This document shows, one piece after another, positions 38,183-49,900 of a DNA stretch of 57,370 nt (the stretch's first letter is position 1; every line of letters begins with the position of its first letter). The notes beneath the pieces were generated by a model, which had not been told where the DNA came from, searched no databases, and saw only the letters and a program-made list of their open reading frames with translations. The stretch is from positions 1 to 57,370 of IMG/VR virus record IMGVR_UViG_3300006654_000138, one strand, 5' to 3'. The stretch comes from a virus. Position numbers and translations under genes: made by a program.

Positions 38183-38370
38183 CCCACCAGCCCAAGGGCA
38201 GCCTCTGCATGGCCTGCCGCCACACCTTCGACGACTGTAGCCACCTCCCGTTTTCCACCATGCCCGCCATGAGCAAAAGCGCGGGCCGCGTCATCGTGCG
38301 CTGCACGGAGTTTGAGCATGCTCGATCAGCTACCCAACGCCCGCCGCATCGTCGCGATGTCAGTGCGTAG
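38179..38370 (+). CDS. Small Cys/His protein (63 aa)
   Basis: ATG 38179 is coupled to the coiled-coil gene. The sequence has CMACRHTFDDC, then VIVRCTEFEHA, a short Cys/His pattern repeatedly seen in phage early proteins, possibly binding zinc. Function unknown. Confidence 0.6.
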   Translation: MTHQPKGSLCMACRHTFDDCSHLPFSTMPAMSKSAGRVIVRCTEFEHARSATQRPPHRRDVSA

Positions 38371-38423
38371 GCGCATACCCAATACGCCTGTGTGGCGGCT
38401 ATCGACACGACTGTTTAAAGACT

Positions 38424-38444
38424 ACCGCCGTTGAGCGGTTTTTT
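38424..38444 (+). terminator. Intrinsic terminator in early right operon
   Basis: ACCGC-CGTTGA-GCGGT followed by six T, before the gene at 38461. Confidence 0.75.
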
Positions 38445-38460
38445 ATTGGATGGAGGTTTT

Positions 38461-38637
38461 ATGGGACACGTAAGAGGCCCCTTTCTTGAATACGAGTGCA
38501 CTAAGTGCGGAGCAACTATCCAGGAAAACGCGCCACGCAATCAAGAGCGTTTAGTTGATCGCATAGCTGACGCCAACGCTAACCCAGACGAGAGAGTTTG
38601 CGCCTCTTGCTGGGATCCTGGTGATAACAATCTTTAA
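38461..38637 (+). CDS. Small zinc-binding-like protein (58 aa)
   Basis: ATG 38461 has GGAGG upstream. CTKCGATIQ (about residue 13) and CASCWD (about residue 49) make a two-pair Cys zinc site. Function unknown. Confidence 0.6.
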   Translation: MGHVRGPFLEYECTKCGATIQENAPRNQERLVDRIADANANPDERVCASCWDPGDNNL

Positions 38638-38648
38638 CGAGGTGAATC

Positions 38649-39017
38649 ATGACTAGCACAGCATTTGATGACCAGTTTGCAGTATGCACGCCGGAGGAAG
38701 AAGAGGCGTTTCGGGCTATCGAGGCACGGCAGCGGGAAGCGGAGATTGTAAGGCCAAGCCAGCGGGAGCGTTTTGAGCGCTGGTTTAGCGATCAAGGTAA
38801 GTGGCCGCAGGCGGTAGAGCGCAGCGGTGAAGGCTACAAGCTAATGCAGGCTCAGTCAGCGTGGGAAACTTGGAAGATTGCATGCCCTGAAGGCTGGCAA
38901 GCCGTGCCGGTAGAACCGACGGATGAAATGCTTGATTCTGCGCCATACCCAGGATGCGCGGCTATAGAGACGTGGAGAGAAATGCGATCAGCCGCACCAG
39001 AACCAGGTGACGCATGA
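38649..39017 (+). CDS. Hypothetical acidic protein (122 aa)
   Basis: The protein starts at ATG 38649, 12 nt after the previous stop. It contains RFERWFSDQGKWPQAVERSG and AWETWKIACPEGWQAVPVEP, segments typical of variable phage early proteins in which the second part serves as a conserved C-terminal module. No catalytic motif is visible. Function unknown. Confidence 0.65.
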   Translation: MTSTAFDDQFAVCTPEEEEAFRAIEARQREAEIVRPSQRERFERWFSDQGKWPQAVERSGEGYKLMQAQSAWETWKIACPEGWQAVPVEPTDEMLDSAPYPGCAAIETWREMRSAAPEPGDA

Positions 39018-39041
39018 AGCCGCTAACAAGCAACGATTAAC

Positions 39042-39067
39042 AGCCGCCCAAGAGGCGGCTTTCTTTT
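39042..39067 (+). terminator. Intrinsic terminator before xis-int
   Basis: AGCCGCC-CAAGA-GGCGGCT followed by TTCTTTT, 16 nt before the excisionase-like ATG. It would separate the early cluster from site-specific recombination genes. Confidence 0.8.
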
Positions 39068-39082
39068 GCCTGGGAGAAAGCC

Positions 39083-39415
39083 ATGGGCGAAATGCTAATG
39101 AGCCGTGATGAAGCGGCTAAAGAATTGTCGTGCCACCCCGCCACCATTTCCAAGTGGGTGAATAGCGGCACGCTGCCAGGGCTAAAGATCGGCGGCAAAA
39201 CCTACGTCAACAAGCAAGCACTCAAAGCGATGATTGCCGGAGATGCAGCGGTCAGCCACACTACCGATGCACCCGGCGCGATAACGGGAGGTAAGCCATG
39301 CCGTATAAGCGCCCAGACTCACCGTTCTGGTGGGTCTACCTATCCCCGCCGGGAGGCGGCGAGCCAATTAGACGCTCTACTCGGACGACCGACAAGCAAG
39401 CGGCTGAAGCGCTAG
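39083..39415 (+). CDS. Excisionase-like MerR-family HTH protein
   Basis: The first 60 residues (SRDEAAKELSCHPATISKWV, then GLKIGGKTYVNKQALKAMI) form a winged helix-turn-helix of the MerR/excisionase kind. It lies directly before and overlaps the integrase gene by 118 nt, the common xis-int arrangement. It probably bends attachment DNA and sets the direction of recombination. The last 40 residues are read in the integrase overlap and may be of little importance. Confidence 0.75.
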   Translation: MGEMLMSRDEAAKELSCHPATISKWVNSGTLPGLKIGGKTYVNKQALKAMIAGDAAVSHTTDAPGAITGGKPCRISAQTHRSGGSTYPRREAASQLDALLGRPTSKRLKR

Positions 39416-40392
39416 AGGGGAAATGGAAGGCGCAACTTTACCGCCAGTCCTATTGGGACGAAGCCCCTGAACGCAGCTTTGCCGAAGTCGCCACCGAGTA
39501 CCTGCTGGCCAGTCAGGACAAGCGCTCATTGGCCGATATCAAGATGCGCACCGGCAAACTCTACGACTTCTTTGGTGCCGACAAAGTAATGGGCAAGCTG
39601 GAAGGCGCAGACGTTCGCGCCTTTATTGCCTTTCGGCAAAGTGAAGGCGTCGGGCCTGCCACCATAAACCGAGAGCTGGCGATACTCGCGGCCATGATCA
39701 CCCACGCGGTCACGCATTTAGAGTGGCCGCTACCCAACCCTGTGAAGGGCCGGATGCTGAAAGAGCCGCCTGGGCGCGTGCGCTGGATTACCCGCAAGGA
39801 AGCGGACACGCTGATCGAGAAAGCCAAAACCACCCGCGAAGGCGAGCGCTTGGCCGACTTCATCGAGCTAGCCCTGCACACCGGCGCACGCAAAGGCGAG
39901 CTATTAAAGCTTGAATGGCGGCGCGTGAATTGGGAACACGCACTGATAACCCTGGAGCCAGAAGATAGCAAAGCTGGTAAGCGCAGAACGATACCGCTCA
40001 ACGAGTCGGCCGTGGCCGCGCTCAAACGGCGGCACCGATACGCGCAAACCTACTGCCCTTCTTGCCCTTGGGTATTCTGCAAGCGTGACGGCAGCCGATA
40101 CGTCTACCCTAACCCGGTATTCAAAAAGGCGTGCGCGCTGGCGTGCATCAAAGACTTCACCATTCACGACTTGCGGCATACCTGCGCAAGCTGGCTGGTG
40201 TCGGAAGGCGTACCGCTGGCCGATGTAAAGGAAGTGTTGGGGCATTCCACCATCAACATGACCGAGCGTTATGCGCACCTAGCACCCCATCGAGCAAGGG
40301 ACGCGGTAGCCAAGCTGCAATCACGTTCTCATCACGTTAAAGAACCGGTTGATAATATCGAGGCATTGCTGGGGAGGAAAAAGAAAGCCTAG
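39298..40392 (+). CDS. int: Tyrosine integrase
   Basis: The 364-residue protein starts at ATG 39298 with GGGAGG upstream. It has an N-terminal arm-binding part, a core-binding domain (about residues 60-150) and the catalytic domain with Arg198 (HTGARKGELL), His290 and Arg293 (HDLRH), His316 (LGHST) and the nucleophile Tyr325 (MTERYAHL). It integrates the phage at the tRNA-Ser gene whose 3' end lies 43 bp downstream. Length and spacing are typical of phage integrases. Confidence 0.95.
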   Translation: MPYKRPDSPFWWVYLSPPGGGEPIRRSTRTTDKQAAEALEGKWKAQLYRQSYWDEAPERSFAEVATEYLLASQDKRSLADIKMRTGKLYDFFGADKVMGKLEGADVRAFIAFRQSEGVGPATINRELAILAAMITHAVTHLEWPLPNPVKGRMLKEPPGRVRWITRKEADTLIEKAKTTREGERLADFIELALHTGARKGELLKLEWRRVNWEHALITLEPEDSKAGKRRTIPLNESAVAALKRRHRYAQTYCPSCPWVFCKRDGSRYVYPNPVFKKACALACIKDFTIHDLRHTCASWLVSEGVPLADVKEVLGHSTINMTERYAHLAPHRARDAVAKLQSRSHHVKEPVDNIEALLGRKKKA

Positions 40393-40400
40393 AAACGAAA

Positions 40401-40424
40401 AAAGCCCCGTAAGAACAGGGCTTT
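40401..40424. terminator. Bidirectional terminator between integrase and attP
   Basis: AAAGCCC pairs with GGGCTTT across a 10-nt loop. On the minus strand it is followed by T-rich sequence (TTTTTTCG), so it can end transcripts from the 40.9-kb end of the late operon as well as the integrase message. Confidence 0.65.
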
Positions 40425-40434
40425 AGAATCGAGG

Positions 40435-40492
40435 TGGCGGAGGGACAGGGATTCGAACCCTGGATAGGCTATTAACCTATGCCGGTTTTCAA
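40435..40492 (-). other. attP core: 3' part of tRNA-Ser(UGA)
   Basis: The minus strand reads through the anticodon loop CTTGAAA (anticodon TGA at 40491-40489), the variable arm (GCATAGGTTAATAGCCTATC), the T arm (CAGGG-TTCGAAT-CCCTG) and the acceptor end with CCA. The 5' half does not complete a cloverleaf, so this is not a whole gene. Phage integration there would restore the host tRNA. Only one copy exists in the window, as expected for a circular phage form rather than an integrated prophage. Between 40393 and 40711 nothing else is seen but the terminator and an 8-bp hairpin at 40646-40665. Confidence 0.88.
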
Positions 40493-40645
40493 GACACCCA
40501 AACCATACCCCGCCTGAATATAAGCAACTGATATTTATATAGTTATCTGCTGGGTGCAACGTGAATTTGCTATATCAACGGCGCATAACGTGCTGTTACT
40601 CACGTCAGCAAAGGTGACGCGCTCACAAACTCCTCACAGAGCTTT

Positions 40646-40665
40646 CAAGCATGCCGCCATGCTTG
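40646..40665. other. Palindrome with repressor half-site cores
   Basis: CAAGCATG-CCGC-CATGCTTG, a perfect 8-bp stem before the membrane protein gene. Each arm contains AAGCATG, the core of the repressor operators at 26.3 and 27.5 kb, but the arms are spaced 4 bp further apart than in those sites. Confidence 0.35.
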
Positions 40666-40711
40666 AGTGTTCTGCTACCATATAAAAACACCCTTCTGCG
40701 TGGAGAGCGCT

Positions 40712-40927
40712 ATGCCGCTTGGCGACCTACTCGGCATTGCCGTTACCTTACTTATGCTAGGCGGTTTAGTTATGACGCAACTAAACGGCGGCCTTGGTAT
40801 GTGGCTGGCCGTTAGCTGGGTTGGCATCCCTGCCTTCTTTTTGGTGGCTGGCCTGCTGGTCAACCACCATTCCCTCCTGTTTGGATTGGCTATCGCCATG
40901 GGCATCTATGCCTTTAGGCGTCGTTAG
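40712..40927 (+). CDS. Small membrane protein, possible moron (71 aa)
   Basis: From ATG 40712 (GGAGAG upstream) the protein has three hydrophobic segments (LLGIAVTLLMLGGLVM; MWLAVSWVGIPAFFLVAGLL; LLFGLAIAMGIYAF). It is encoded on the plus strand between attP and the end of the late operon, with its tail overlapping the polyvalent gene by 14 bp end-to-end. A lone gene at this place is often expressed in the lysogen. Superinfection exclusion or host modification is possible; no family is recognised. Confidence 0.65.
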   Translation: MPLGDLLGIAVTLLMLGGLVMTQLNGGLGMWLAVSWVGIPAFFLVAGLLVNHHSLLFGLAIAMGIYAFRRR

Positions 40928-43900
40928 CCAGCCGCTGTTGCTCTACCTCCCTTCCCAATACTTCAACAATGCGGTTGCGTACCGTGCGTAAGCGCTCAAG
41001 CTCGCGACGCTTATAGTCTGGATCCATCTCTGCACTTTGGCGTACTTGATCCATTCGCTTGTTAATGTCGGATAGATCGCCACGCGCGTCCTGCAGCTGT
41101 TTGCGCAAGCGAAGCAAGTCACCCTTGTTTTGCGCGAGCTCTCTCGCTTCCTCTATTGCCCCCATCTCTTCCATTTTCCGTAAGTCTGAATACACGCGGT
41201 CGGCTTCTTGCAGGCCTTTATAGAAAACATCCATGTAGCGCGTCGAGTAAGCAGGCGTCTCTAAGTCACGATAGAAACGACGGATAGGCCTTGATTCCGT
41301 CCAGCGTCTACTAGGTGCTTGCTGCCCATTCGCGCGACGCCAGAAAGTGTCGGCCATACCTGCCGCATAACCGCCAACGCTTCCCAAGTAACCATTCACT
41401 AGGTAGTCAATCTGCAGCGGCGAGAGGGCCAGCATGCTGTCATTGCCAACAGCGTTCTCAAGGCCGCCTGACAACCAGCGCGCTGGCATAGTGGTGCTAG
41501 ACCGGAAACGCAAGCTAGGCGATAACTTCTGATCAAAATACGGCTCAATAGGCCGATCACGGAAGGGGTCGCGGTTGGCGTAAATATCAAGCAAGGGCGC
41601 GGCTGCCTGCGGCACCGGACTAAAGCTAAACGTCTGGCTAATCATGTGCCATAACCGCTCCTTGAACAGGTCGCCGCCTGCAGTGTCGTCAATGAACTGC
41701 TGTGTGACGCGCTCCGCCATAGTAGAGATAGCGCCAACTTCAAACGGTTTAGGAATGAAGTAGGCATCATCACCGTTGCGAATGTACCAATAGGTGTCCT
41801 TCTGCCATTCTGGTAACGCCTGGTACTCCTCGTCATCGTTGTTTTGCATCAGCAGGCCAATAGACGCCACCATTAATGCACCGGTCACGATAGAGAAGCG
41901 CTTAGCGCGCACCTTGTCAGAGTCGCTCCCTTTGCCGAAGGTTGTTAGAAGCGTTGGTTTAAAGCCATCGCGGTACAGCTTATCGGTGCCCTGAATGCGT
42001 GCATTCAAGAACGGCACGGTATCAATGAGAAACCGAGTCATAAACCAACTGCCATGGCTGGAGAAGTCCATTAGGTCACGCGCCTGGAAGGCGGCGTATA
42101 GCTTCCCTTTGTCAAGGTTGGCTTGGTATACCTTGGCGCGGTTAATGTTCTCGGCAAACTCGGTGGCTTCATTCCAGCGACGCCATAAAAACTTACCAGC
42201 CTGCAGTGCGGCGGCTGGGTCGTTAATCACCTTGGCGCGGCGAAGGTTGCGGTTTAGCTGGGCTTTCAGTTCGTCGCTACGGTCGCCGTATAGGTGGCCG
42301 AAGTTAAAGGATCCACCGCTGGCAATCATTTGCGCGCGGTTGCGCTTGTTAGCGTAGTAACCGGCGCCGCGCACTGCGTTCCATAGTGGGTTCATACCTG
42401 CTGGCGTTACCGCCGCTGATTGCAGAGAATCGCGGATGGTATTCGCGGCCACAAACTCAGGCGTGACCGTGACCATGTTGGTAAGCAGGCGCTTAAACCA
42501 GCGCATGGCTTTCATGCCGGAGCTATCCATAACGGCTTTCATGCCTGCATCCGTCATGTTTACCAACGCCTTGTACACTAGGTCATCGCTGATCTCGTAG
42601 AACACTTGTTTGCCGTCGCGCAGAATGAACGTCGAAGATTTGGGGTCTCGGCTCGACTCGCTGACTTCGCCCGCTATGCCTACCGCCATCGCGTTCTCAA
42701 TGGCCTGCGTGGCCGCTTGGTTTTTCAGGGATGCCGACAGCAGATGGTGGTAATTCATCAGCGTGTTTTCCAGCAGGTCGCCAATACGCATATCAGCACC
42801 TTTAAGCCGCTGGTAGGCACGCTGCCGCGTCAGGCCTGCCGTGGAAGCTGGCCCTTGTATATCGTGGGTGTTCTCATCTAATACGCGATAGAACGGCACG
42901 TAAAACTCTTCCGCCCAAATCTCGCGTTGATCGCGGGTCAGCGACGCCCACTCCTGCATGATGTTGTCGTACTGCTGGTCTGGCGTGTTCAGTGCATCCG
43001 GCTGCACAGTGTCGTTGACGTAGGTGTCTAGCCACTGTTCAAGCTCTTGGCGCGCCTGCGCATATATAGCCTGGGCGTTGTCGAGCATGTCGCCGTCGGC
43101 ATCATTGCGCATGGAGACATCGGCACGCTTTAGCTGATTCACCAGTGCTTCCGGAGCGCCGTACTGGCGAGCGATCACGAGCGCGGCCTCTGGCTCGCTC
43201 ATCGCTTTGCGCAGCAAGCCAGACTGCTCGGCAATGCTCAGCACGTCGTCACGGATGGCTTGGAATTGCTCGAAGACTTTGGGATAAAGCGTGCGGCGCG
43301 CCTCACCATTTTTGGCGCGACCGTTATTCAGCTCCATCAAGCCGCGAATATGACGCTCTTCAAAATAGTTTTCACGACCTTGCTCCCGCAGCTTTTCAGC
43401 ACGGTTACCGGCGATCCAGCCCATAAAACGGCTTACCTCGGCAGCATCGCCAAGCTGGGCCAGCACTTCGTGCAAGCTGTTTTTCTCGCCCTCCTGTAGC
43501 TCAATGACCTTTTGCTCTGGGTTAAGGCGAATGCGTCCGCTATGAATCAGCGTATGCAACGCGCCCTGTGCTGCCGGAGCCATGCGCGCCAATATCCAAC
43601 TGGATGATGCCGTGCTGGATTCGATAAAGTCGCGACCTAGCGCTTTTTCATCCAGCTCTTTCAGGGCGGCGTACTTATCTACCAAGCCAGCGCGCAGCTT
43701 AACGGCGGCACGATCCCAAACTTCGCGCACCTTAGCCATGGCTGAGCCGGTCGCGCTAAGCGGGCCGATCATATCCAGTGCTTCGGCCTGGTCAGCATCG
43801 AGGTCTTTGAACTCGTCAGAGACACGACTTTGGTCAACACGACGACGCATAGCAAACGTCATATTGTCGGCATTGCCCTGGTCGGCTTCTGCCTGCAAGC

Positions 43901-46900
43901 GTCGCAAGTAGTCGCGTGACTTCTCGCCTAGCTCCAGCACATCAGTAGTCGTCCAAGGAATTGCGGGGAACGCGCGACGTAACAGCTCCTTTATTTTCGC
44001 AACGGCGCGCTGCCATGCCGCAGGCCGGTGCCCTTTCTCAATAAGGTTGGCAACCATCTCTTCGGCAATCGTGACTTGATCGTCAGGGTTGTTACGGTCA
44101 AGGAAGGGATAGTCACGCAGCACTTCATCACGCGCTTGGCGGCCAATCTTGCTGTGTGGCAAACGGTTGTAGAGCTGACGCATCACCGGCACCAACTCGT
44201 CTCCCAGCACGTCGCGCACGCCTTTATGGCCTACGGCTTCGTGAATGGCTGTCTTAACGGCTTGGTCTACGCTGTCGTTATTGGCCGCAATGACATACAG
44301 GCGGTTGCCTTCATAGAAGCCGCGAACATCAAGCGGGTTGACCCCATTTAGCGCCATTTTCAGCAGCGACATAGGCGGCAACTCAGTTGTATTCGCCACC
44401 ACCTCAAAGTCGCCCAGCTGTTCACTCATGCCCTCAAGCGCTGCCGCCACATCCTCAGCCGTCGGCGGTGCCTCTGGGCGGTCGGACTGAGGGTTAACGG
44501 AGTAACGCTGGTCTGATAATGAGCCGCTCGCGGCATCAATAAATGCTTGCCTCTGCCCGGCGCTCTCAAATTGGAACCCTGGGATGGCGCCGTCACGTTT
44601 ATAGCTGGACCAGTAACCGCCGTTCGCCTTGGCAATGTCGCGCAATGCGTTAAAGGTCTCGCGCTCAACACGACCATTCATCTTGGCCACAAACAGCTCA
44701 ATGCCTTTTTTGGCGTGCATGGTTTGCGCTGTCTCAAAGCTCACGCCTTGGCCCGACAAGTTTGCTGCCGCCGCGTCTACTTGCGCCTCTGTCGGTGGCT
44801 CTGGGCGGTCGCGGCCTATATCAACGCTTTCCATGCGGTCAAACAGGCTGTTGATAGAGTCGGCATTGCTCAAGTCAATTAAGCGGCTAGGTGCTCCACC
44901 CTCATCGTCAGCACGCTTATCTAAAACAACGATACGCGTGGCCACCTTAGTTGCGGCACGCTCAAAGGTGGAAGTTGGCAGCTTGATATCAGCCGCCATG
45001 CTGACTCCTTCCGTTTCCTCAAACCACTTGTCAAAGCGCTTATCGGCAGCAGGCCCCGTAGGGATCAACGCCACCACACGGCCGCCTTGGCGCAGGTGTG
45101 TCTTGAACGCGCGGTCCAGGTGCGCAATCGCCGTTGAGCCACCAAGCCCAAACGGCGGATTCATTACAATGCTGTCGTACTTGTTGGATTTCGCCAGGTC
45201 TTCAAACGTCGTCTCATAGACCTTGGCATCCCCCGCAGCTAGGCGAAGGCGAGACGCCAGCTCATAGGACGGCTCAACTAGGTGCGTCTGCGCTGTTTCG
45301 GGAATCCAGCGCGCAATCGCGCCATGGCCTGCGCTCGGTTCCAGAACATCATCACCGGCACGAATACCGGCCCACTCCACCATCTTGAGCCCCACCGGTT
45401 CAGGCGTCGCAAAGTAGTCCTTGCCTTCGCGGGATTTATTGCGAGCATTGCGCTTCTGCTGACCGTAGTAGAACGACCTAGCGCGGTCGAAGTCGGTCAT
45501 TTCTGCAGCGGTGCGATCAAGCTCTTTACCGCCAACCCCTTCACCCTCCATGCCTGCCGGGTAATTATCCGCGTCTTGATACGCTTCGATAATGTTGTCT
45601 TTCAGCGCGCGCGCCAGATTGCCCATGGCTAGGTTTTCAGCAGTACCAGCTCGCTCGGCCAACTTGCTGGCCACCATGGAGCGCTCCATGGAAAGGCCGG
45701 TGCTCATGTAGCGCATAATGGCGTCGGACTGAACGCCCACACGGTAGATACGCCCTTCGATCTGAATCGCCGCCGTCGGCTTCACCGGAAGGCCTAGGTT
45801 TAAAAGTACGCGCTGGTGTTTTCCAGCGGTGTCGTGAAGGGAAATGCCAGCACCGCCTGCGTCGGATTGCACCGCGATAACATCGACACCACTACCATCG
45901 CGATTAAACCGCTCTACGTTCTTGGCGCGCTCAGCCTTACCAATGGTGCCGTTAAACTCTACTAGCTTGTCGCCAAACGCCTTGCTTAGCGCATCGCGAG
46001 GCGAAGGCAAGCCGGAAAGGTCAAGGTTATAAAGGTCTGGTCGCTCCGCTTCGAGGCGCTTAAATATACTGGAATCCCCCTCGCCTGCCATCGGTCGGAA
46101 AGGGTGGAAGCCGCCGCCTTGATTGTAGTCGTGAAACACGACCACTTTGCGGCCTTGCTTTAGGTGCTGCTCAATGTAAGGAATCGCATGCTTAGCCTTG
46201 ATAGATTCCAGCAAGTAGGCACGATTGAGGTAGCTAAAGCGCTTGCTGATTCGCTCTGATAGTTCAGCCCATGCCGACGCTTCTGCCTGAGCGGCATCAT
46301 CGCCTTCACGCGCCTTGTCGCGCGCAGTGCGGGCACGATCCTGTAACCATTCAAGGCCTTCATCAATGCGGGTGCCGATACCGTCGGCCACCAGTTGGAA
46401 GCGGCGGTCATAGTCCTGATCCACTTCCAGCATTCGTGCGCGCATAGCGCCTTCACGCTTCAGCTTTTCATTAAACTCACGCTCCATCAGGCCAATGTCG
46501 ACCTCTGGCCCCGGCGCATTGAGCTTGTTGTAGCGCATCTGGTAGCCAAAGTTCTGCATGAAGAAGCTTTCGCGGGCATCGCCTTCGTTATAGCTGCGCA
46601 CACGGTCTTGCTCTGGCTGGCCTTCGGCATAATCAAACAAATAGCCGTTAGCCCACTCTACTGATTTGCGATAGGCAAACGGTGTCGCCGATAAGAAGGC
46701 AGCCCGCGTGTCGCGCGCTTCCCACTTACTCGCCTGAGTTTGTTCAATGTCTTTAGCTAGCTGGTCAAGCTCGTCGGCTACCTGCTTTCGCTCCTCCGAC
46801 AGCCGCGTCTCTCTATTGGCATCCTCACCTCGTCCACTATCAAGGGACTGTACGCGAGCGGCCTCTGCCTGCGATCTCAGTGTTTCTAGCCGTTCAACCA

Positions 46901-49900
46901 GGTCAGGCCGCTGCATTTCAGCTAAGCGCCGCGCCGAGCCAGGGTAGCCAGTGAGTGCGCGAAGCGTAGAAAGCGCTCCGGTTTCCTGGAACTCGTCACG
47001 CTGCAGCAGGTTGTGGGCTTCGTCGGCAATGATTAAATCCCACTCGCGCTCAGCCAGGCTATTGTTCTGCCTCATGTTGGCGTAAGTGGTGATAACAGCG
47101 CCCTCACCGCCATTGTCGCGGGTGTCGCGCAGCTGCTTAATACCTAGATCAACATTCTCGCCAGCCGTCATCCAGTCGCGCGCAATCTTATCACTAGGCA
47201 CCACAATCAAGATATTGGGGCGACCCATTAGTGCGTGACGCTTGGCAACGCCTAAGCCTGAGTAAGTCTTGCCGGTGCCGGTGCCGTTAGCGAATAGAAC
47301 GCCACGCCCGTTAGCTTCAAAAAAGCGGCGCTCAGCAAAAGCAACATCTTCTTGCTGAACCTTGAGAAGCTGCGGCAAGGTTTCGGCAATACTATCCAGT
47401 GACGCGGGTACCACATCATCTTGAGCAATCGCTGCGGGTGCAGCCTCACTTACCGCATCGACAGTCTTTTGAGCATGGCGTGTAACTGTTCGGCTTGCTC
47501 GGGCGTCAGTCGGTGCTCCTCCGTCATCACCATCACGGCTTCGTCCGCTGTCGTCACGTCCGGTAGGCTGCCCCGAAGCATCATACTGCCCGTTTCCTCG
47601 ATGAACGCGGTTATCGCTTCCTGCTCGGCCAGTACCGGTGCGATTTTCTGATAAGCGATTGCCACTGGATCGGGCACCCCGTGCGCTTCCAGTGCTTGGG
47701 CTTGATCCTCTAGAGCTTCGTTGAGCTCGTCCTGATCCATCGCGAACAGCTTCTCTGCCCACGTCGTTTTCAGCGGCTGAGACTCCAGTATCTGGTTCAG
47801 TACGCTGGCCGGTACTTGATACATCGGCGTCGCCCTCGTTGGTTAGTGTATTCAGCGCCTCACGCACCGCGCCGGGATCATCCATGCCGGTTACATCGAG
47901 GCCGCTATCTTCCATCATATCGCGGCCACCATTGTACCAAGCACGCAGGTAAGGACGTATTTGCTCTACGTTGGTACCGAGATCACGCGCCATGGTGCGC
48001 GCAAAGTCGGTAAAGCGCCGCGCACCGGCTTCCAGGTGGAAAGCTGCCAGCTCGGTACCTAAAGACAGCATTTCGGGGTCGATGCCGCTATTTAACTGCC
48101 CTAATTTCGCCCGCAAGCGTGCACGAATCTCTTCGGCTCGGTCGCGGCTAACCAGTGTATTGGTATCGCCCCAGGCGCTATCTTGTGATTGCGCTTCGCT
48201 GTCAGGCTCAGGCTGGCTCACCACCTGAGCAAGGGTTGCATTCGCGTTTCGATAAGCCCCCAGCCACTCCCCCTGACTAATAACGGTGGAGCTGCCGCTT
48301 TCCGTATTGGTGATATCCAGGCTGCCATCTTTTCCTATGGCGTTGACCCTGTAGCCGTTTCCAGTGCGTGCGTATCCCACGTCGCTACTCATGGTGATCG
48401 TGTCACCAGGCACGGCACCGCCGAAAGCTTCACTCGCTCGCTGCTGACGTGGGTTTAGCTTGGCAGGCTTTCGCGGCTTGCTTGCTTTGGGGGTGGTTGC
48501 TGGGGGCTCACTAGGCGGCTGCGCTGCTGGCTGTGCGCCAAAAATATCGTTCTGCCCACGCGACGCGGCAATATCAGCAGTACGGTTGCTGCCGCTTAAT
48601 ACAAAGTCGTCAGCATCGCGGTCTGCTTGGGCGCGCTGCGCTTCTTGGTTGCGCTGGTCGGCTTCGGTCTGTTCAGCGGCCTGAACTTCCTGCTCGCGTT
48701 GCGCAAGGCTTTCTTCTGTTTGGGTTTCGAGGGCCAGATCGGAGGTCTGTGAATCAACGGCTGTTTTTAGTGCATCAACGCTGGATTGAACGTTGATTTT
48801 TGAGTCAGGCTGATTGTTTGCTGACACCTGCTGTCCATCAAAGGCACTGTTCACCGCATCAATAAACGCCTGGCCGGTGCCGGTCGTGCCGGTCTTAGGG
48901 ATATCGTCACGACTGCGAATGTCACCAACCGTAGCATCTAGCTCTTGCGCTGCCTGGCGCAGCGCTGGGCTGCCGTAGTATTGCGATATATCAGCATCGC
49001 CCAGCTTGTTAATCCAGCCATCGCTACCAATGCCGGTGAATGGATACCACTGCCCAGGCTTGGTGGCTGCCTTGCCGCCGGCGCCAGTGCTTTGATAGAA
49101 CGGCACGGTAACGCCATTAACGTCTTTCAGCACAACGCGGCGACCGGAGTAATCAACGATAGGCGCCTGGCCGCTCATTTCCTCTGCCGTTTTGGTGCCC
49201 TTGTTCCAACGCTTGCCCCCATAAGGCAACGAGGTAAGGCCGCTAACATTCTGGCCTGCTGGCTTAGTGCTTTCTGCATTCTGCATAGGCGTGTCAGCCA
49301 CAGCAAAACCCCATCCACCCTCTACTTCAACGGGCTGGGCGTTAGGCGTGTCGCGGAAGCGCCTAGACAGTTCAACAGCGCGACGGGTTTGGAAAGGCGT
49401 GCCGTCAGTCTTTAGAGTTACCGCTGGTTCTGCTTGCGCTCCTGCTCCAGGGCGTGGGCGTTGTTCTCCTGAACGCGCTGTTCGTGCGTCGTTGCTTGCA
49501 GGTACTGGTTCACTTCTTCCAGCGTCTTGCCCTGCTTGATCAGCCTGTCCGCTGCTAGGTGCTGGTGTACGTCCTTCGCTCGCTGCTGGGCTGTTTGTGC
49601 CATTTAGTAATGCCTCTTTAAGTTCTCGCGTCACGCTGGCAAGTGTTTCGCCATCCTTCACACGGCGCGCGGCGTCGTTGATCTGCTGGTTAATTTCCGG
49701 CGTGGTCGTCGCCCGCTCTAGCAGTGCAATGGCGTCTGCCGAGGTTTCCTGTAGGGCGTTGTTGCGGTCCTTGGCAATGCGGTTGCCTGCCTGCTCAGCC
49801 GTTTTGGCGTTATCGTTCAGCGTAGCGAATAAGCGCTTGTCGCGCACCAGGGTTTGGCGAAGGCTATCCATTACCTTTACGCGCTCGCCAATAAGCGACT

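Noticed and set aside
40435-40530. Complete tRNA-Ser gene
   Set aside because: Only the 3' part pairs correctly. The 5' sequence cannot form the acceptor, D or anticodon stems, so it is an attachment-site remnant.
47450-47824. 124-codon minus-strand frame within the giant gene
   Set aside because: It overlaps the polyvalent gene in another frame. The main frame remains open throughout and carries the conserved domains on both sides, so a frameshift is not needed.
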